From positions 525,577 through 589,576 of the forward strand of contig NZ_JANJOU010000001.1 in the NCBI RefSeq assembly GCF_024594815.1: 64,000 nucleotides of DNA. The letters run 5' to 3'. Positions within the stretch are counted from its first letter, which is position 1, and every line of letters begins with the position of its first letter. The notes beneath the pieces are model-generated. The model was not told the origin of the DNA. It did not search any database and worked only from the letters and a program-made list of their open reading frames with translations. The position numbers and the translations under genes are program-made. The stretch is from Roseomonas populi. GTDB taxonomy: Bacteria; Pseudomonadota; Alphaproteobacteria; Acetobacterales; Acetobacteraceae. Positions 30,157-41,543 of this stretch are shown here, piece by piece.

Positions 30157-30401
30157 TCCGCCTGCTGATCCTGGCGCTGCCCCTCTCCCTGCTGGCCTGG
30201 TGGGCGCTGGTCCGCGTCGGCCAGCCGCGGGACAGGGCCTGGCTGGGTGGGATCGCCATCTCCTTCGTCGCGCTCGGCGGGATCGTGTTCTTCGCGGATG
30301 CCGACCGGCAGGGCGGCCGCGCCCTGGCCGCCGCGCTCTGGGCGGGGGTGCACGCGGTGCTGTTCCTGATCGGCAAGCCATTCCTGGGGAGGGCGCGATG
30401 A
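30153..30401 (+). CDS. Small membrane protein between carA and carB
   Basis: This 82-residue protein has two to three hydrophobic segments (IRLLILALPLSLLAWWALV; WLGGIAISFVALGGIVFFAD; a C-terminal stretch). Its ATG overlaps the exporter stop and its stop overlaps the next start, both as ATGA. The family is not recognised. Translational coupling on both sides indicates a real gene. Confidence 0.7.
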   Translation: MIRLLILALPLSLLAWWALVRVGQPRDRAWLGGIAISFVALGGIVFFADADRQGGRALAAALWAGVHAVLFLIGKPFLGRAR

Positions 30402-30784
30402 CGCCGCAGCTCGTTGCCGGCGCCGTTGCCATGATCGGCGTGCTGGCGCTGATCCTGAACCTGACGATCGTGCAGGCGATCTACCTTTTCGCCCTCTCCT
30501 ACGTCCTTTTCGCCGCGGGGGCCGCGGCCACCACGCTGCTGATCCGCTGGGCCATCAAGCTCTTCCTCACGCCGGCCCTGCGGGTGACCGCGGCCCTGAT
30601 CGGTTCCCTGGCCCTGCACGGGCTGGCCTGGTGGGACGGCTGGAATCCACTCGCCGGGCTCGCGCCCGATGCCGGTCCGGCCGCCGTGGCCGGCACCCTG
30701 CTCATCGCCCATGCGCCGGTGGCGATCCTGCTGCTGCGCAACCTCCCTGACGCGGCCCCGCCCGCCGTCCCGCCCTCTCGCTGA
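30398..30784 (+). CDS. Membrane protein between carA and carB
   Basis: This 128-residue protein has about four hydrophobic segments ([78 protein letters not shown]). Coupled to the previous gene by ATGA and 11 bp before carB. The family is not recognised; it may form a complex with its small neighbour or the exporter. Confidence 0.7.
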   Translation: MTPQLVAGAVAMIGVLALILNLTIVQAIYLFALSYVLFAAGAAATTLLIRWAIKLFLTPALRVTAALIGSLALHGLAWWDGWNPLAGLAPDAGPAAVAGTLLIAHAPVAILLLRNLPDAAPPAVPPSR

Positions 30785-30795
30785 ACGGAACGCCC

Positions 30796-34044
<3,249 letters not shown>

Positions 34045-34071
34045 GGGGTCCTTCGGGATCCTACCCTCTCC

Positions 34072-34106
34072 GGGGCGGGACCGGCCGAAAGGCCGGCACC
34101 CGCCCC
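34072..34106 (+). terminator. Hairpin 1 after carB
   Basis: GGGGCGGG / CCCGCCCC outer stem plus CCGGCC-GAAA-GGCCGG inner stem, 28 nt after the carB stop. The GAAA tetraloop makes it very stable. There is no T tract, but position fits termination of the car operon. Confidence 0.6.
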
Positions 34107-34116
34107 AAGCGTTTCA

Positions 34117-34162
34117 GCCGCCGCGTTCCCCGCCCGCCGATCGGCGACGGGGGCGCGGCGGC
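34117..34162 (+). other. Hairpin 2 between carB and greA
   Basis: GCCGCCGCG (34117-34125) pairs with CGCGGCGGC (34154-34162); within it CCCCG (34128-34132) pairs with CGGGG (34148-34152), and a GCC-GATC-GGC tip follows. It is the middle one of three successive hairpins in the 201-bp gap. Confidence 0.55.
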
Positions 34163-34172
34163 CGCATCTAGG

Positions 34173-34207
34173 CCGGCCCGGCGCCCCGTGAAGGGGCGCG
34201 GGGCCGG
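34173..34207 (+). other. Hairpin 3, greA leader
   Basis: CCGGCCC (34173-34179) and GCGCCCC (34181-34187) pair with GGGGCGC (34193-34199) and GGGCCGG (34201-34207), with one G-G mismatch and a 5-nt GTGAA loop. It ends 38 bp before the greA ATG, so it could be the leader structure of greA. In E. coli the greA leader is attenuated to give the GraL RNAs; a similar role here is speculative. Confidence 0.55.
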
Positions 34208-34245
34208 ATTCGTGAGACGACCGCCAGTTCGGGGGAAACCCGCCC

Positions 34246-34719
34246 ATGCAGAAGTTCCCGATGACCGCCGAGGGCCTCGCCCGTCTCGAGGAAGAGCTGC
34301 GCGTCCTGCGCGCCGAGGAGCGCCCGGCCGTGATCCGCGCCATCGCGGAGGCTCGCGCCCATGGCGACCTCTCGGAGAACGCCGAGTACCACGCGGCGCG
34401 CGAGAAGCAGTCCTTCATCGAGGGCCGCATCGCCGACCTGGAGGGGGTGATCCCCTCCGTCGAGGTGATCGACGTCGCCAAGATGTCCGGCGACCAGGTG
34501 CGCTTCGGCGCGAAGGTCACGATCGTCGACGAGGAGACGGAGGACGAGAAGACCTATCGCATCGTCGGCGCCTACGAGGCCGACATGAAGAACGGGTCGA
34601 TCTCCATCTCCTCCCCGCTCGCCAAGGCGCTGCTCGGGCGCAAGGTGGGCGACAGCGTGGAGGTCCCGGCGCCGGGCGGGGCCCGCTCCGTCGAGATCAC
34701 CAAGGTCGCCTTCAACTAA
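34246..34719 (+). CDS. greA: Transcription elongation factor GreA
   Basis: This 157-residue factor rescues backtracked RNA polymerase by stimulating transcript cleavage. The N-terminal coiled coil shows [20 protein letters not shown] and the tip motif [20 protein letters not shown] with its conserved acidic residues. The C-terminal FKBP-like domain ends [20 protein letters not shown]. Length is typical. Threonine ammonia-lyase follows after 10 bp. Confidence 0.96.
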   Translation: MQKFPMTAEGLARLEEELRVLRAEERPAVIRAIAEARAHGDLSENAEYHAAREKQSFIEGRIADLEGVIPSVEVIDVAKMSGDQVRFGAKVTIVDEETEDEKTYRIVGAYEADMKNGSISISSPLAKALLGRKVGDSVEVPAPGGARSVEITKVAFN

Positions 34720-34729
34720 GCCGCCGGGC

Positions 34730-35965
34730 ATGAGCGCGACCACCGCGGGCACCCTGGCGGCGCCGGCTATCACGCTCGCCGACGTGCGCGCGGCGGCAGA
34801 GCGCATCCGCGGCGCCGTGCTGCGCACGCCGATGATGCCCGCCCCCGCCATCGGCCGTGCCGCGGGCTGTGAGGTCTGGCTGAAGCTGGACAACCTGCAG
34901 GCCACCGGCGCCTTCAAGGAACGGGGCGCGGCGAACCGCCTGGCCCTGCTGACAGCGCGGGAGAAGGCGACGGGCGTGATCGCCATGTCCGCCGGCAACC
35001 ACGCCCAGGCGGTCGCGCGCCATGCGAGCCTGCTCGGCATCCGCGCGACCATCGTTATGCCGCGCTTCACGCCCGCCACGAAGGTGGTGCGGACGGAGAG
35101 CTGGGGCGCCACGGTGGTCCTGCACGGCGAGACCCTGGCCGAGGCCGCAGCCCATGCCCACGCGCTGGCCCTCCGCGAGGGGCTGACCTTCATTCACCCC
35201 TATGACGACCCGGGCGTGATGGCGGGCCAGGGCACCATGGCGATCGAGATGCTGGAGGACGCCCCCGGCCTCGACACCCTCATCCTTCCCGTGGGCGGCG
35301 GCGGGCTTCTGGCCGGCTGCGCGGTGGCGGCGCTGGAGATGAACCCGGGCCTCCGCATCTACGGCGTGGAGGTGGAGGGCTACCCGGCCATGGCGCAGCG
35401 CCTGGCGGGCCAGCCCGTCTCCGTCGGCGGCCCGACGATCGCCGAGGGCATCGCCGTGCGCGACGTGGGCGAGGCCCCGCTGGCCCTGCTCCGGCGCCTG
35501 GGCATCGAGGTGCTGGTGGTGCCGGAACGCGCGGTGGAGCAGGGCATCGCCTTGCTGGCCGAGGGCGCGAAGGTGGTGGCCGAGGGCGCGGGCGCCACGG
35601 GCGTGGCCGCTATGCTGGCGCACCCTGCGCGCTTCGCCGGCCGCCGCGTGGGCACCCCCGTCTGCGGCGGCAATATCGACGCGCGGGCCCTTTCCAACGT
35701 GCTGCTGCGCCAATTGCTGCGCGATGGCCGCATCATGCGCCTGCACTTCGACATCCCGGACCGGCCCGGCGTTCTGGCCGACATCTCCCGCCGCATTTCC
35801 GAGGCGGGCGGGAACGTGATCGAGGTGAAGCACCAGCAGCTCTTCGGCGCGCCCACCGTGCAGTCCACGGAGCTGGAACTGATGATCGAGGTGCGCGATG
35901 CCGCCCAGGGCGCCGCGCTGATCGCCGCGCTGGAGGCGGGTGACTACGTGGTGCGCCGCGGCTAG
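34730..35965 (+). CDS. ilvA: Threonine ammonia-lyase with ACT domain
   Basis: This 411-residue PLP enzyme converts threonine to 2-oxobutyrate. The PLP lysine is in LQATGAFKERGAANRL near residue 62. VGGGGLLAGCAVA is the phosphate-binding loop, and the tail after residue 330 (LHFDIPDRPGVLADISRRIS) is a single ACT domain. The length and ACT domain match the shorter TdcB-like threonine ammonia-lyases found in many alphaproteobacteria, where it may be the only enzyme for isoleucine synthesis. Only 10 bp separate it from greA. Confidence 0.92.
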   Translation: MSATTAGTLAAPAITLADVRAAAERIRGAVLRTPMMPAPAIGRAAGCEVWLKLDNLQATGAFKERGAANRLALLTAREKATGVIAMSAGNHAQAVARHASLLGIRATIVMPRFTPATKVVRTESWGATVVLHGETLAEAAAHAHALALREGLTFIHPYDDPGVMAGQGTMAIEMLEDAPGLDTLILPVGGGGLLAGCAVAALEMNPGLRIYGVEVEGYPAMAQRLAGQPVSVGGPTIAEGIAVRDVGEAPLALLRRLGIEVLVVPERAVEQGIALLAEGAKVVAEGAGATGVAAMLAHPARFAGRRVGTPVCGGNIDARALSNVLLRQLLRDGRIMRLHFDIPDRPGVLADISRRISEAGGNVIEVKHQQLFGAPTVQSTELELMIEVRDAAQGAALIAALEAGDYVVRRG

Positions 35966-35973
35966 GCACCGCC

Positions 35974-36513
35974 ATGCTCTCTCTGGCGCAACCGGAAGGG
36001 CGTAATAAGGGTTCTCGGGGGGAGGTAGCAGCCCGGAGGCCCCGTTCCTTGCCCGCCCCCGCCCGCACGATTCCCCTTCTCCTGGCCGTGCTGGCCCTCT
36101 GCCTGCTGATTCCGTCCGAGGCGGAGGCCAAGCGGCGTGGTCGGGGCTGGGGGCCGGAGGCGGCTATCGCCAGTATCTTCGGCCTGCGCCTCTACGCACC
36201 GCCCCCGCCGCGCTATGCCGGGCCCCGGCGGAGCCGCCGGTCCGCCCCGGTGCGGGAGAACCCGCCGCCGGCCCCGCCCGAGGCCCCTGCCCTGGCAGCC
36301 GCCTCTCCGCCCAGGCCGAGCCCGGCCCCGGCACCCGGCCCGGCGCCCGTCGCGCAGCCGCTGCCGCCGGCCACACCGACCGCAGTAGCCTCGGCTACGC
36401 CGGCGTCTGCCGCCGCGGCCGTCCCGGTCCAGGCGGCGGCCGCGCCCCTTCCGCAGCCCGCAGCGCCGGCCCGCGGGCCTGAGCGGAGCAGTTGGATCGA
36501 CCCGGTCCGTTGA
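35974..36513 (+). CDS. Pro/Ala-rich exported protein, unknown function
   Basis: This is about 179 residues from the ATG at 35974; a TTG near 36049 (LPAPARTIPLLLAVLA) is an alternative start. A hydrophobic signal or anchor (IPLLLAVLALCLLIPSEAEA) is followed by a basic KRRGRGWGPEAA and a long low-complexity Pro/Ala tail. No domain is recognised. It could be a cell-wall-associated protein, given the PBP gene 19 bp downstream. Confidence 0.6.
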   Translation: MLSLAQPEGRNKGSRGEVAARRPRSLPAPARTIPLLLAVLALCLLIPSEAEAKRRGRGWGPEAAIASIFGLRLYAPPPPRYAGPRRSRRSAPVRENPPPAPPEAPALAAASPPRPSPAPAPGPAPVAQPLPPATPTAVASATPASAAAAVPVQAAAAPLPQPAAPARGPERSSWIDPVR

Positions 36514-36532
36514 GATAAGGGCCGGAGCAAAG

Positions 36533-38914
36533 GTGAGCATGGCGAGAGGATCGGGGCGGAACCCTTTTGGGCGCCCAAACGCGCAGCCGGGGCCAGCACT
36601 TCCCTCATCGCCTCAGGCTGCCCCTTCCCCTGCCCCAGCCGCTTCCCCGGCACCGGCCGCGGAGCGGCCGGCTACCCCTCCACTAACTGCCGCTGGTCCG
36701 GCATCGCCCGCTTATGCGCCGCGCGGCTTCCCCAGGCCCCGCTTCCCGGCCCTGGCGCCCGTGGCCGGGCGGACCTGGCGCGGGCTGCGCGCCGTCTTCC
36801 GCCCCGCCCGCCTGCTGCTCGCGGTTTGCCTATGCGGCCTGGCCGCCATCGGCTTCCTGGCCTGGATCATGTTCCAGATCCCGGTCGGCGGAGGGATGCA
36901 GCCGGACGCCACCCCCGCCTCCCTCATCCTCGAATCCCGCGACAGCGCCGCCTTCGCCGCCCGTGGCGTGCTGCGCGGCGACGCGATCGAGGCCGGGAAG
37001 CTGCCCAGGCCCTTGGCCGATGCCGTGGTAGCCATCGAGGACAGGCGTTTCTACGATCACAACGGAGTGGACCTTCGGGGCCTGTTCCGCGCCGTGCTGC
37101 GGAACGCCCAGGCCGGCCGTGCGCGCCAGGGTGCCAGCACCATCACCCAGCAGCTGGCCCGGTTGAGCTACCTTTCCCAGGACCGGTCCCTCACTCGCAA
37201 GATCCAGGAAGCGGTGCTCGCCCTCTGGCTGGAGGCGCGGCTGAGCAAGGAGGAGATCCTCGCCCGCTACATGAACGCGGCCTATTTCGGTGCGGGCGCC
37301 TGGGGCGCCGATGCCGCCGCCCGCCGCTACTTCGGCAAGGGGGCCGCGGAGCTGAGTCTCGGCGAGGCCGCGATGCTCGCCGGGCTGGTCCGCGCTCCAT
37401 CCAGCCTCGCGCCCAACCGCAACCCGGAAGGGGCCTGGAAGCGGGCGGAGCTCGTGCTCTCCGTCATGCAGGAGACCGGGCACGCCACTCCGGAGGCCGT
37501 TGCCGCCGCCCGCGCCACGCCCCCTGCCCTGCGCGCCCCGCCGGAGATGTCCCCGGGCCGCGGCTATTTCGCGGACTGGGCGGAGTCCGAGGCGCGGCGC
37601 CTGATCGGCCCCCTGCCCGTGGACCTTTCCGTCCGCACCACGCTGGACCCCGCCCTGCAGGACTTGGCGGAGCGGGTGGTGGCGGGCTGGCTGGATGGCG
37701 AGGGCAAACGCGTGAACGCCACCCAGGCCGCGCTGCTGGCGCTCTCGCATGACGGCGCGGTGCTGGCGGCCGTCGGTGGGCGGGACTACGCGGCGAGCCA
37801 GTTCAACCGCATCACCCAGGCGCGGCGGCAGCCGGGCTCCCTCTTCAAGCTCTTCACCTACGCCGCCGCTCTCGAATCGGGGATGACGCCGGGCAGCACC
37901 GTCGTGGACCAGCCCGTGCGGATCGGGGACTGGGAGCCCGGCAATTACGGGGACCGCTTCCGCGGCCCGATGAGCCTGAAGGACGCCTTCGCCCATTCCG
38001 TGAACACGGTGGCCGTGCAGCTCTACACGGGGCTCGGCCGCCAGCGGGTGCTGGATGTGGCGAAGAGGATGGGGCTACGATCGGAAATGCCGGACGCGCC
38101 CGCCGTTTCCCTCGGTGCCGGGGAGGCGACGCTGCTGGAGATGACCTCCGCCTTCGCCGCCGCCGCGAACAACCGGGCCGTGGAGCCCTATGTCGTCCGC
38201 AGCGTCCGCGCCCGGGACCGCGCCCTGTTCACCCGGCCGGACACGATGCCGGGCGGTGCCCCGATCCTTTCCCCCACGGCGCAGCAGGGGCTGATGGAGC
38301 TGATGCTGGCGGTGGTCCAGAACGGCACCGGCACTGCCGCCCGGCTGGACCGGCCCGTGGCGGGCAAGACCGGCACCACGCAGGACAGCCGGGACGCCTG
38401 GTTCATCGGAATGACGGCGGACGTGGTCGTCGGCGTCTGGGTGGGGAACGACGACAATTCCCCCATGCGGAACGTGACGGGTGGCGCCCTGCCCGCCCGC
38501 ATCTGGCAGGATTTCGTCCGCAACGCGGACCGCGCCAAGACCGCCGAGGCCCCGATGCCCGCCACAAGGCCCGCCCGCGCACCGGAGCCCATCCGCGCCC
38601 CGCCGATCCGGGGCGTGGCGAACGTGGTGGACACGGCGACGGTGCGGATCGGCAACCGCGCCCTGCAGCTGACGGGCGTGATCGGCATGCGCGGGGAATA
38701 TGCCCGGCAGCTCGCCCTCTATCTCGCCGGGCGTGAGGTGGTGTGCGAGCCCGTGTCCGACGGGGCCCACCGGTGCAGCGTCGAGGGGCGCGACCTCTCG
38801 GACGTGGTCCTGTTCAACGGTGGCGGCCGGGCCAGCGCCGATGCCGCGCCCAACCTGCGGCAGAGCGAGGCGGAGGCGCGGGAGGCCGGGCGGGGCGTCT
38901 GGGCGGGAAGGTAG
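36533..38914 (+). CDS. Class A penicillin-binding protein with C-terminal SNase-like domain
   Basis: This 793-residue bifunctional peptidoglycan synthase has a Pro/Ala-rich cytoplasmic N-terminus and one membrane helix (about residues 96-116, LLLAVCLCGLAAIGFLAWIM). The GT51 domain has AIEDRRFYDHNGVDLRGLFR (catalytic Glu), GASTITQQLARL and LEARLSKEEILARYMNAAYF. The transpeptidase has SLFK (active Ser-Lys) in RQPGSLFKLF, SVN, and KTG in VAGKTGTTQDSRDAWF. Residues about 695-793 (VANVVDTATVRIGNRALQLT; YARQLALYLAGREVVCEP; ending REAGRGVWAGR) resemble a staphylococcal-nuclease OB fold with its catalytic residues mostly missing. The start is GTG 36533; ATG at 36539 is an alternative. Confidence 0.88.
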   Translation: MSMARGSGRNPFGRPNAQPGPALPSSPQAAPSPAPAASPAPAAERPATPPLTAAGPASPAYAPRGFPRPRFPALAPVAGRTWRGLRAVFRPARLLLAVCLCGLAAIGFLAWIMFQIPVGGGMQPDATPASLILESRDSAAFAARGVLRGDAIEAGKLPRPLADAVVAIEDRRFYDHNGVDLRGLFRAVLRNAQAGRARQGASTITQQLARLSYLSQDRSLTRKIQEAVLALWLEARLSKEEILARYMNAAYFGAGAWGADAAARRYFGKGAAELSLGEAAMLAGLVRAPSSLAPNRNPEGAWKRAELVLSVMQETGHATPEAVAAARATPPALRAPPEMSPGRGYFADWAESEARRLIGPLPVDLSVRTTLDPALQDLAERVVAGWLDGEGKRVNATQAALLALSHDGAVLAAVGGRDYAASQFNRITQARRQPGSLFKLFTYAAALESGMTPGSTVVDQPVRIGDWEPGNYGDRFRGPMSLKDAFAHSVNTVAVQLYTGLGRQRVLDVAKRMGLRSEMPDAPAVSLGAGEATLLEMTSAFAAAANNRAVEPYVVRSVRARDRALFTRPDTMPGGAPILSPTAQQGLMELMLAVVQNGTGTAARLDRPVAGKTGTTQDSRDAWFIGMTADVVVGVWVGNDDNSPMRNVTGGALPARIWQDFVRNADRAKTAEAPMPATRPARAPEPIRAPPIRGVANVVDTATVRIGNRALQLTGVIGMRGEYARQLALYLAGREVVCEPVSDGAHRCSVEGRDLSDVVLFNGGGRASADAAPNLRQSEAEAREAGRGVWAGR

Positions 38915-38933
38915 GGCCGGGCCCCGACCCTAC
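38911..38933. terminator. Hairpin at PBP/Lrp convergence
   Basis: GTAGGG (38911-38916) and CCCTAC (38928-38933) form a 6-bp stem with an 11-nt GC-rich loop. It overlaps the stop codons of both convergent genes, so it could act in both directions. It is short and lacks a T tract. Confidence 0.45.
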
Positions 38934-39421
38934 CCCTCCACCGGCACCCCGGCCTCGTCCTTGGAGGTGCGGATGGTCTGCAGCGTGCGGACGTGCATGA
39001 CGAGGTCGGAGCCTGTCAGCCGGTTCGTCAGCTCGTTCTCGTGGGAGGGGTTGCGGGCCACCAGCCGCAGCAGGAAGTCGCCGCCGCCGCGGATCATGTG
39101 GCACTCCCGCACCTCCGGCCAGTCCCGCACCATGGCCTCGAAGGCCTCCAGCACGGGCAGCTTCTGGCTCTCCAGCCCCACGACGGCGAAGAAGGTGATC
39201 TCCCAGCCGAGCGCGGACGGCTCCACATCCGCGTGGTAGCCGCGGATCACCCCTGCCTCCTCCAGCCGGCGCACGCGGCGCAGGCAGGGCGGGGCGGAAA
39301 GGCCCACCTTCGCGGCCAGGGCCACGTTTGTCATGCGGCCGTCGGCCTGGAGCTCGCGCAGGATCTCGCGGTCGGTCGCATCGAGGGCGCCAGGGCCGAA
39401 GCCAGTGCCGAGGTCTTTCAA
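38930..39421 (-). CDS. Lrp/AsnC-family transcriptional regulator
   Basis: This protein is 163 residues from a TTG at 39421 (LKDLGTGFGPGALDATDRE), which gives the normal Lrp length; another TTG at 39526 would give 198 residues. The winged HTH has LDATDREILRELQADGRM, VALAAKVGLSAPPCLRRVRR and GVIRGYHADVEP. The RAM effector domain follows (GWEITFFAVVGLESQ; IRGGGDFLLRLVARN). Lrp-type regulators sense amino acids; the trxB/LysR pair lies next to it, but no specific target is evident. Confidence 0.88.
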   Translation of the reverse strand: MKDLGTGFGPGALDATDREILRELQADGRMTNVALAAKVGLSAPPCLRRVRRLEEAGVIRGYHADVEPSALGWEITFFAVVGLESQKLPVLEAFEAMVRDWPEVRECHMIRGGGDFLLRLVARNPSHENELTNRLTGSDLVMHVRTLQTIRTSKDEAGVPVEG

Positions 39422-39617
39422 GGGCGGGTCTTCTCTCGGGCCGGTCTTTGGATAAGCCGTGGCGGCCGACACTTCGGGCAGGACGCTCCGGCCGGGACTA
39501 TCCCCCGAGGCGGGGGGCGGCTTCAAGGGTCGCCTCGCCGGTTAGGGACGCAGGGGTGGTGCAACGGCGCGCGCGCACCGATATGGTGGGCCCGCGACTC
39601 TGCACTGCTCTCAGGAC

Positions 39618-40613
39618 ATGGACGTGCCCGACACCCATCGCACGCGACTGCTCATCCTCGGCGCCGGCCCGGCCGGCTACACCGCCGCCATCTATGCGGC
39701 CCGCGCGGGGCTCGAGCCAATTCTCGTCGCGGGCCTCCAGCCGGGCGGCCAGCTGACCATCACCACCGACGTGGAGAACTACCCGGGCTTCGCCGCCGCG
39801 GTGCAGGGGCCGTGGCTGATGGAGCAGATGCAGGCCCAGGCCGCGCATGTCGGCACGCGCATCATCCAGGACGTGATCACGGGGGTGGAGCTGGGCGGGA
39901 AGCCCTTCCGGGCCACCGGCGACTCGGGCGACCTCTACGAGGCCTCCGCCATGGTGATCGCCACCGGCGCCCAGGCCCGCTGGCTCGGCATCCCCGGGGA
40001 GAAGGAGCTCTCGGGCTTCGGCGTCTCTGCCTGCGCGACCTGCGACGGCTTCTTCTTCCGCAACCGGGAGGTGGCGGTGATCGGCGGCGGCAACTCGGCG
40101 GTGGAGGAAGCCCTCTACCTCGCGGGGCTCGCCGCCAAGGTCACGCTGATCCACCGCCGCGACAGCCTGAGGGCCGAGCGGATCATGCAGGAGCGGCTGT
40201 TCAACCACCCCAAGATCTCCATCATCTGGAACACCGTGGTGGACGAGGCACTGGCGACTGAGGGCAAGCTCCGCGCCCTCCGCGCCCTGAAGCTGCGGGA
40301 CCTGGCGGGTGGCGGCAGCTACGAACTGCCGGTGGACGGCATGTTCGTGGCCATCGGGCACGACCCGGCCACCGCCCTGTTCCGCGGCCAGCTCAAGACC
40401 GACGAGGACGGCTATATCGTGACAGAGCCCGGCTCCACCCGCACCAGCATCCCCGGCGTCTTCGCCGCCGGCGACGTGCAGGACCGGATCTACCGCCAGG
40501 CCGTCACCGCTGCCGGCAGCGGCTGCATGGCCGCGCTGGATGCCGAGAAGTGGCTGGCCCACATGCCGGACGACGCCCCGGCGGTCGCGGCCTATGACGC
40601 GGTGGACGGCTGA
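39618..40613 (+). CDS. trxB: Thioredoxin reductase
   Basis: This 331-residue flavoprotein reduces thioredoxin with NADPH. It has the N-terminal FAD motif LLILGAGPAGYTAAIYAARA, the redox CATC in SACATCDGFFF near residue 140, the NADPH motif VAVIGGGNSAVEEALYL, and the C-terminal FAD contact GVFAAGDVQDRIYRQAVTAA. A LysR gene starts inside its stop codon (TGATG), so the two are translationally coupled. Confidence 0.95.
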   Translation: MDVPDTHRTRLLILGAGPAGYTAAIYAARAGLEPILVAGLQPGGQLTITTDVENYPGFAAAVQGPWLMEQMQAQAAHVGTRIIQDVITGVELGGKPFRATGDSGDLYEASAMVIATGAQARWLGIPGEKELSGFGVSACATCDGFFFRNREVAVIGGGNSAVEEALYLAGLAAKVTLIHRRDSLRAERIMQERLFNHPKISIIWNTVVDEALATEGKLRALRALKLRDLAGGGSYELPVDGMFVAIGHDPATALFRGQLKTDEDGYIVTEPGSTRTSIPGVFAAGDVQDRIYRQAVTAAGSGCMAALDAEKWLAHMPDDAPAVAAYDAVDG

Positions 40614-41506
40614 TGCCGCTCGATTGGGATAAGCTCCGGGTCTTCCACGCCGTCGCGGAGGCGGGGTCCTTCACCCATGCCGGGGACACGCTGAACCTCA
40701 GCCAGTCCGCCGTCTCCCGCCAGATCCAGGCGCTGGAGGAGAGCCTGAACGTGCCGCTGTTCCACCGGCACGCGCGCGGGCTGATCCTGACGGAGCAGGG
40801 CGAGACGCTGAACAAGACGGTGCGCGAGGTCTTCGCCAAGCTGGCGATGACCGAGGCGCTGCTGACCGAGAGCCGGGAGCGCGCGGCGGGCCGGCTGAAG
40901 GTGACGACCACCACCGGCTTCGGCGCGAACTGGCTGGCGCCGCGCCTGGAGCGCTTCCTCAAGCTGCACCCGGACATGACGGTGACGCTGCTTCTGGACG
41001 ACACGGAGCTGGATCTGGCGATGCGGGAGGCGGATCTCGCCATCCGCATGCACGCGCCACGTCAGCCGGACCTGATCCAGCGGCACATCGCGACCTTCGG
41101 CTGGAAGGTGGTGGGGTCGGCGGACTATCTGCGCGGCGCCGGCATCCCGCAGCGGGTGGAGGACCTGGATGCCCACCGGCTGATCATCTACGGCGACTAT
41201 CACCCGCCCGTGGAGGACATCAACTGGCTGGCCGAGGCGGGGCGCCGCCCTGGTTCGCCCCGCAGGGCGGCAGTGGAGGTGAACTCACTGCCGGCCATGC
41301 TGCGGGCCGTGCGCTCCGGCCTCGGGATCGCTGCCCTGCCCGACTACATGGGCGATGACCTGGCGGATCTGGTGCCCGTGCTGACGGAGCTGAACACGCC
41401 GAAGATCGAGGCCTTCTTCGTCTATCCGGAGGAGATGCGGAACTCCAAGCGCGTGGCCGTGTTCCGCGACTTCCTCGTGGCGGAACTGGCTTCCAACGGC
41501 AGTTAA
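40613..41506 (+). CDS. LysR-family regulator coupled to trxB
   Basis: This 297-residue LysR protein has an HTH at the N-terminus (VFHAVAEAGSFTHAGDTLNL, SQSAVSRQIQALEESLNV) and a substrate-binding-like effector domain. The ATG shares bases with the trxB TGA. Coupling to thioredoxin reductase hints at redox-linked regulation, but the residues for a redox switch are not obvious: the protein contains no cysteine pair. Confidence 0.9.
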   Translation: MPLDWDKLRVFHAVAEAGSFTHAGDTLNLSQSAVSRQIQALEESLNVPLFHRHARGLILTEQGETLNKTVREVFAKLAMTEALLTESRERAAGRLKVTTTTGFGANWLAPRLERFLKLHPDMTVTLLLDDTELDLAMREADLAIRMHAPRQPDLIQRHIATFGWKVVGSADYLRGAGIPQRVEDLDAHRLIIYGDYHPPVEDINWLAEAGRRPGSPRRAAVEVNSLPAMLRAVRSGLGIAALPDYMGDDLADLVPVLTELNTPKIEAFFVYPEEMRNSKRVAVFRDFLVAELASNGS

Positions 41507-41540
41507 GGGCGGGGGGAAAGTCCCTCCCCCCCCCCCGCCC
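41507..41540. terminator. GC-only hairpin at LysR/solute-binding-protein convergence
   Basis: GGGCGGGGGG (41507-41516) and CCCCCCGCCC (41531-41540) are perfect 10-bp arms. The 11-C run at 41526-41536 is partly in the 3' arm, which explains this homopolymer. It lies directly after the LysR stop and 3 bp before the stop of the next gene on the other strand. Confidence 0.7.
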
Positions 41541-41543
41541 GGG

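Noticed and set aside
41526..41536. Run of 11 C residues as a phase-variation tract
   Set aside because: It is non-coding and largely explained as the 3' arm of a perfect terminator hairpin at 41507-41540.
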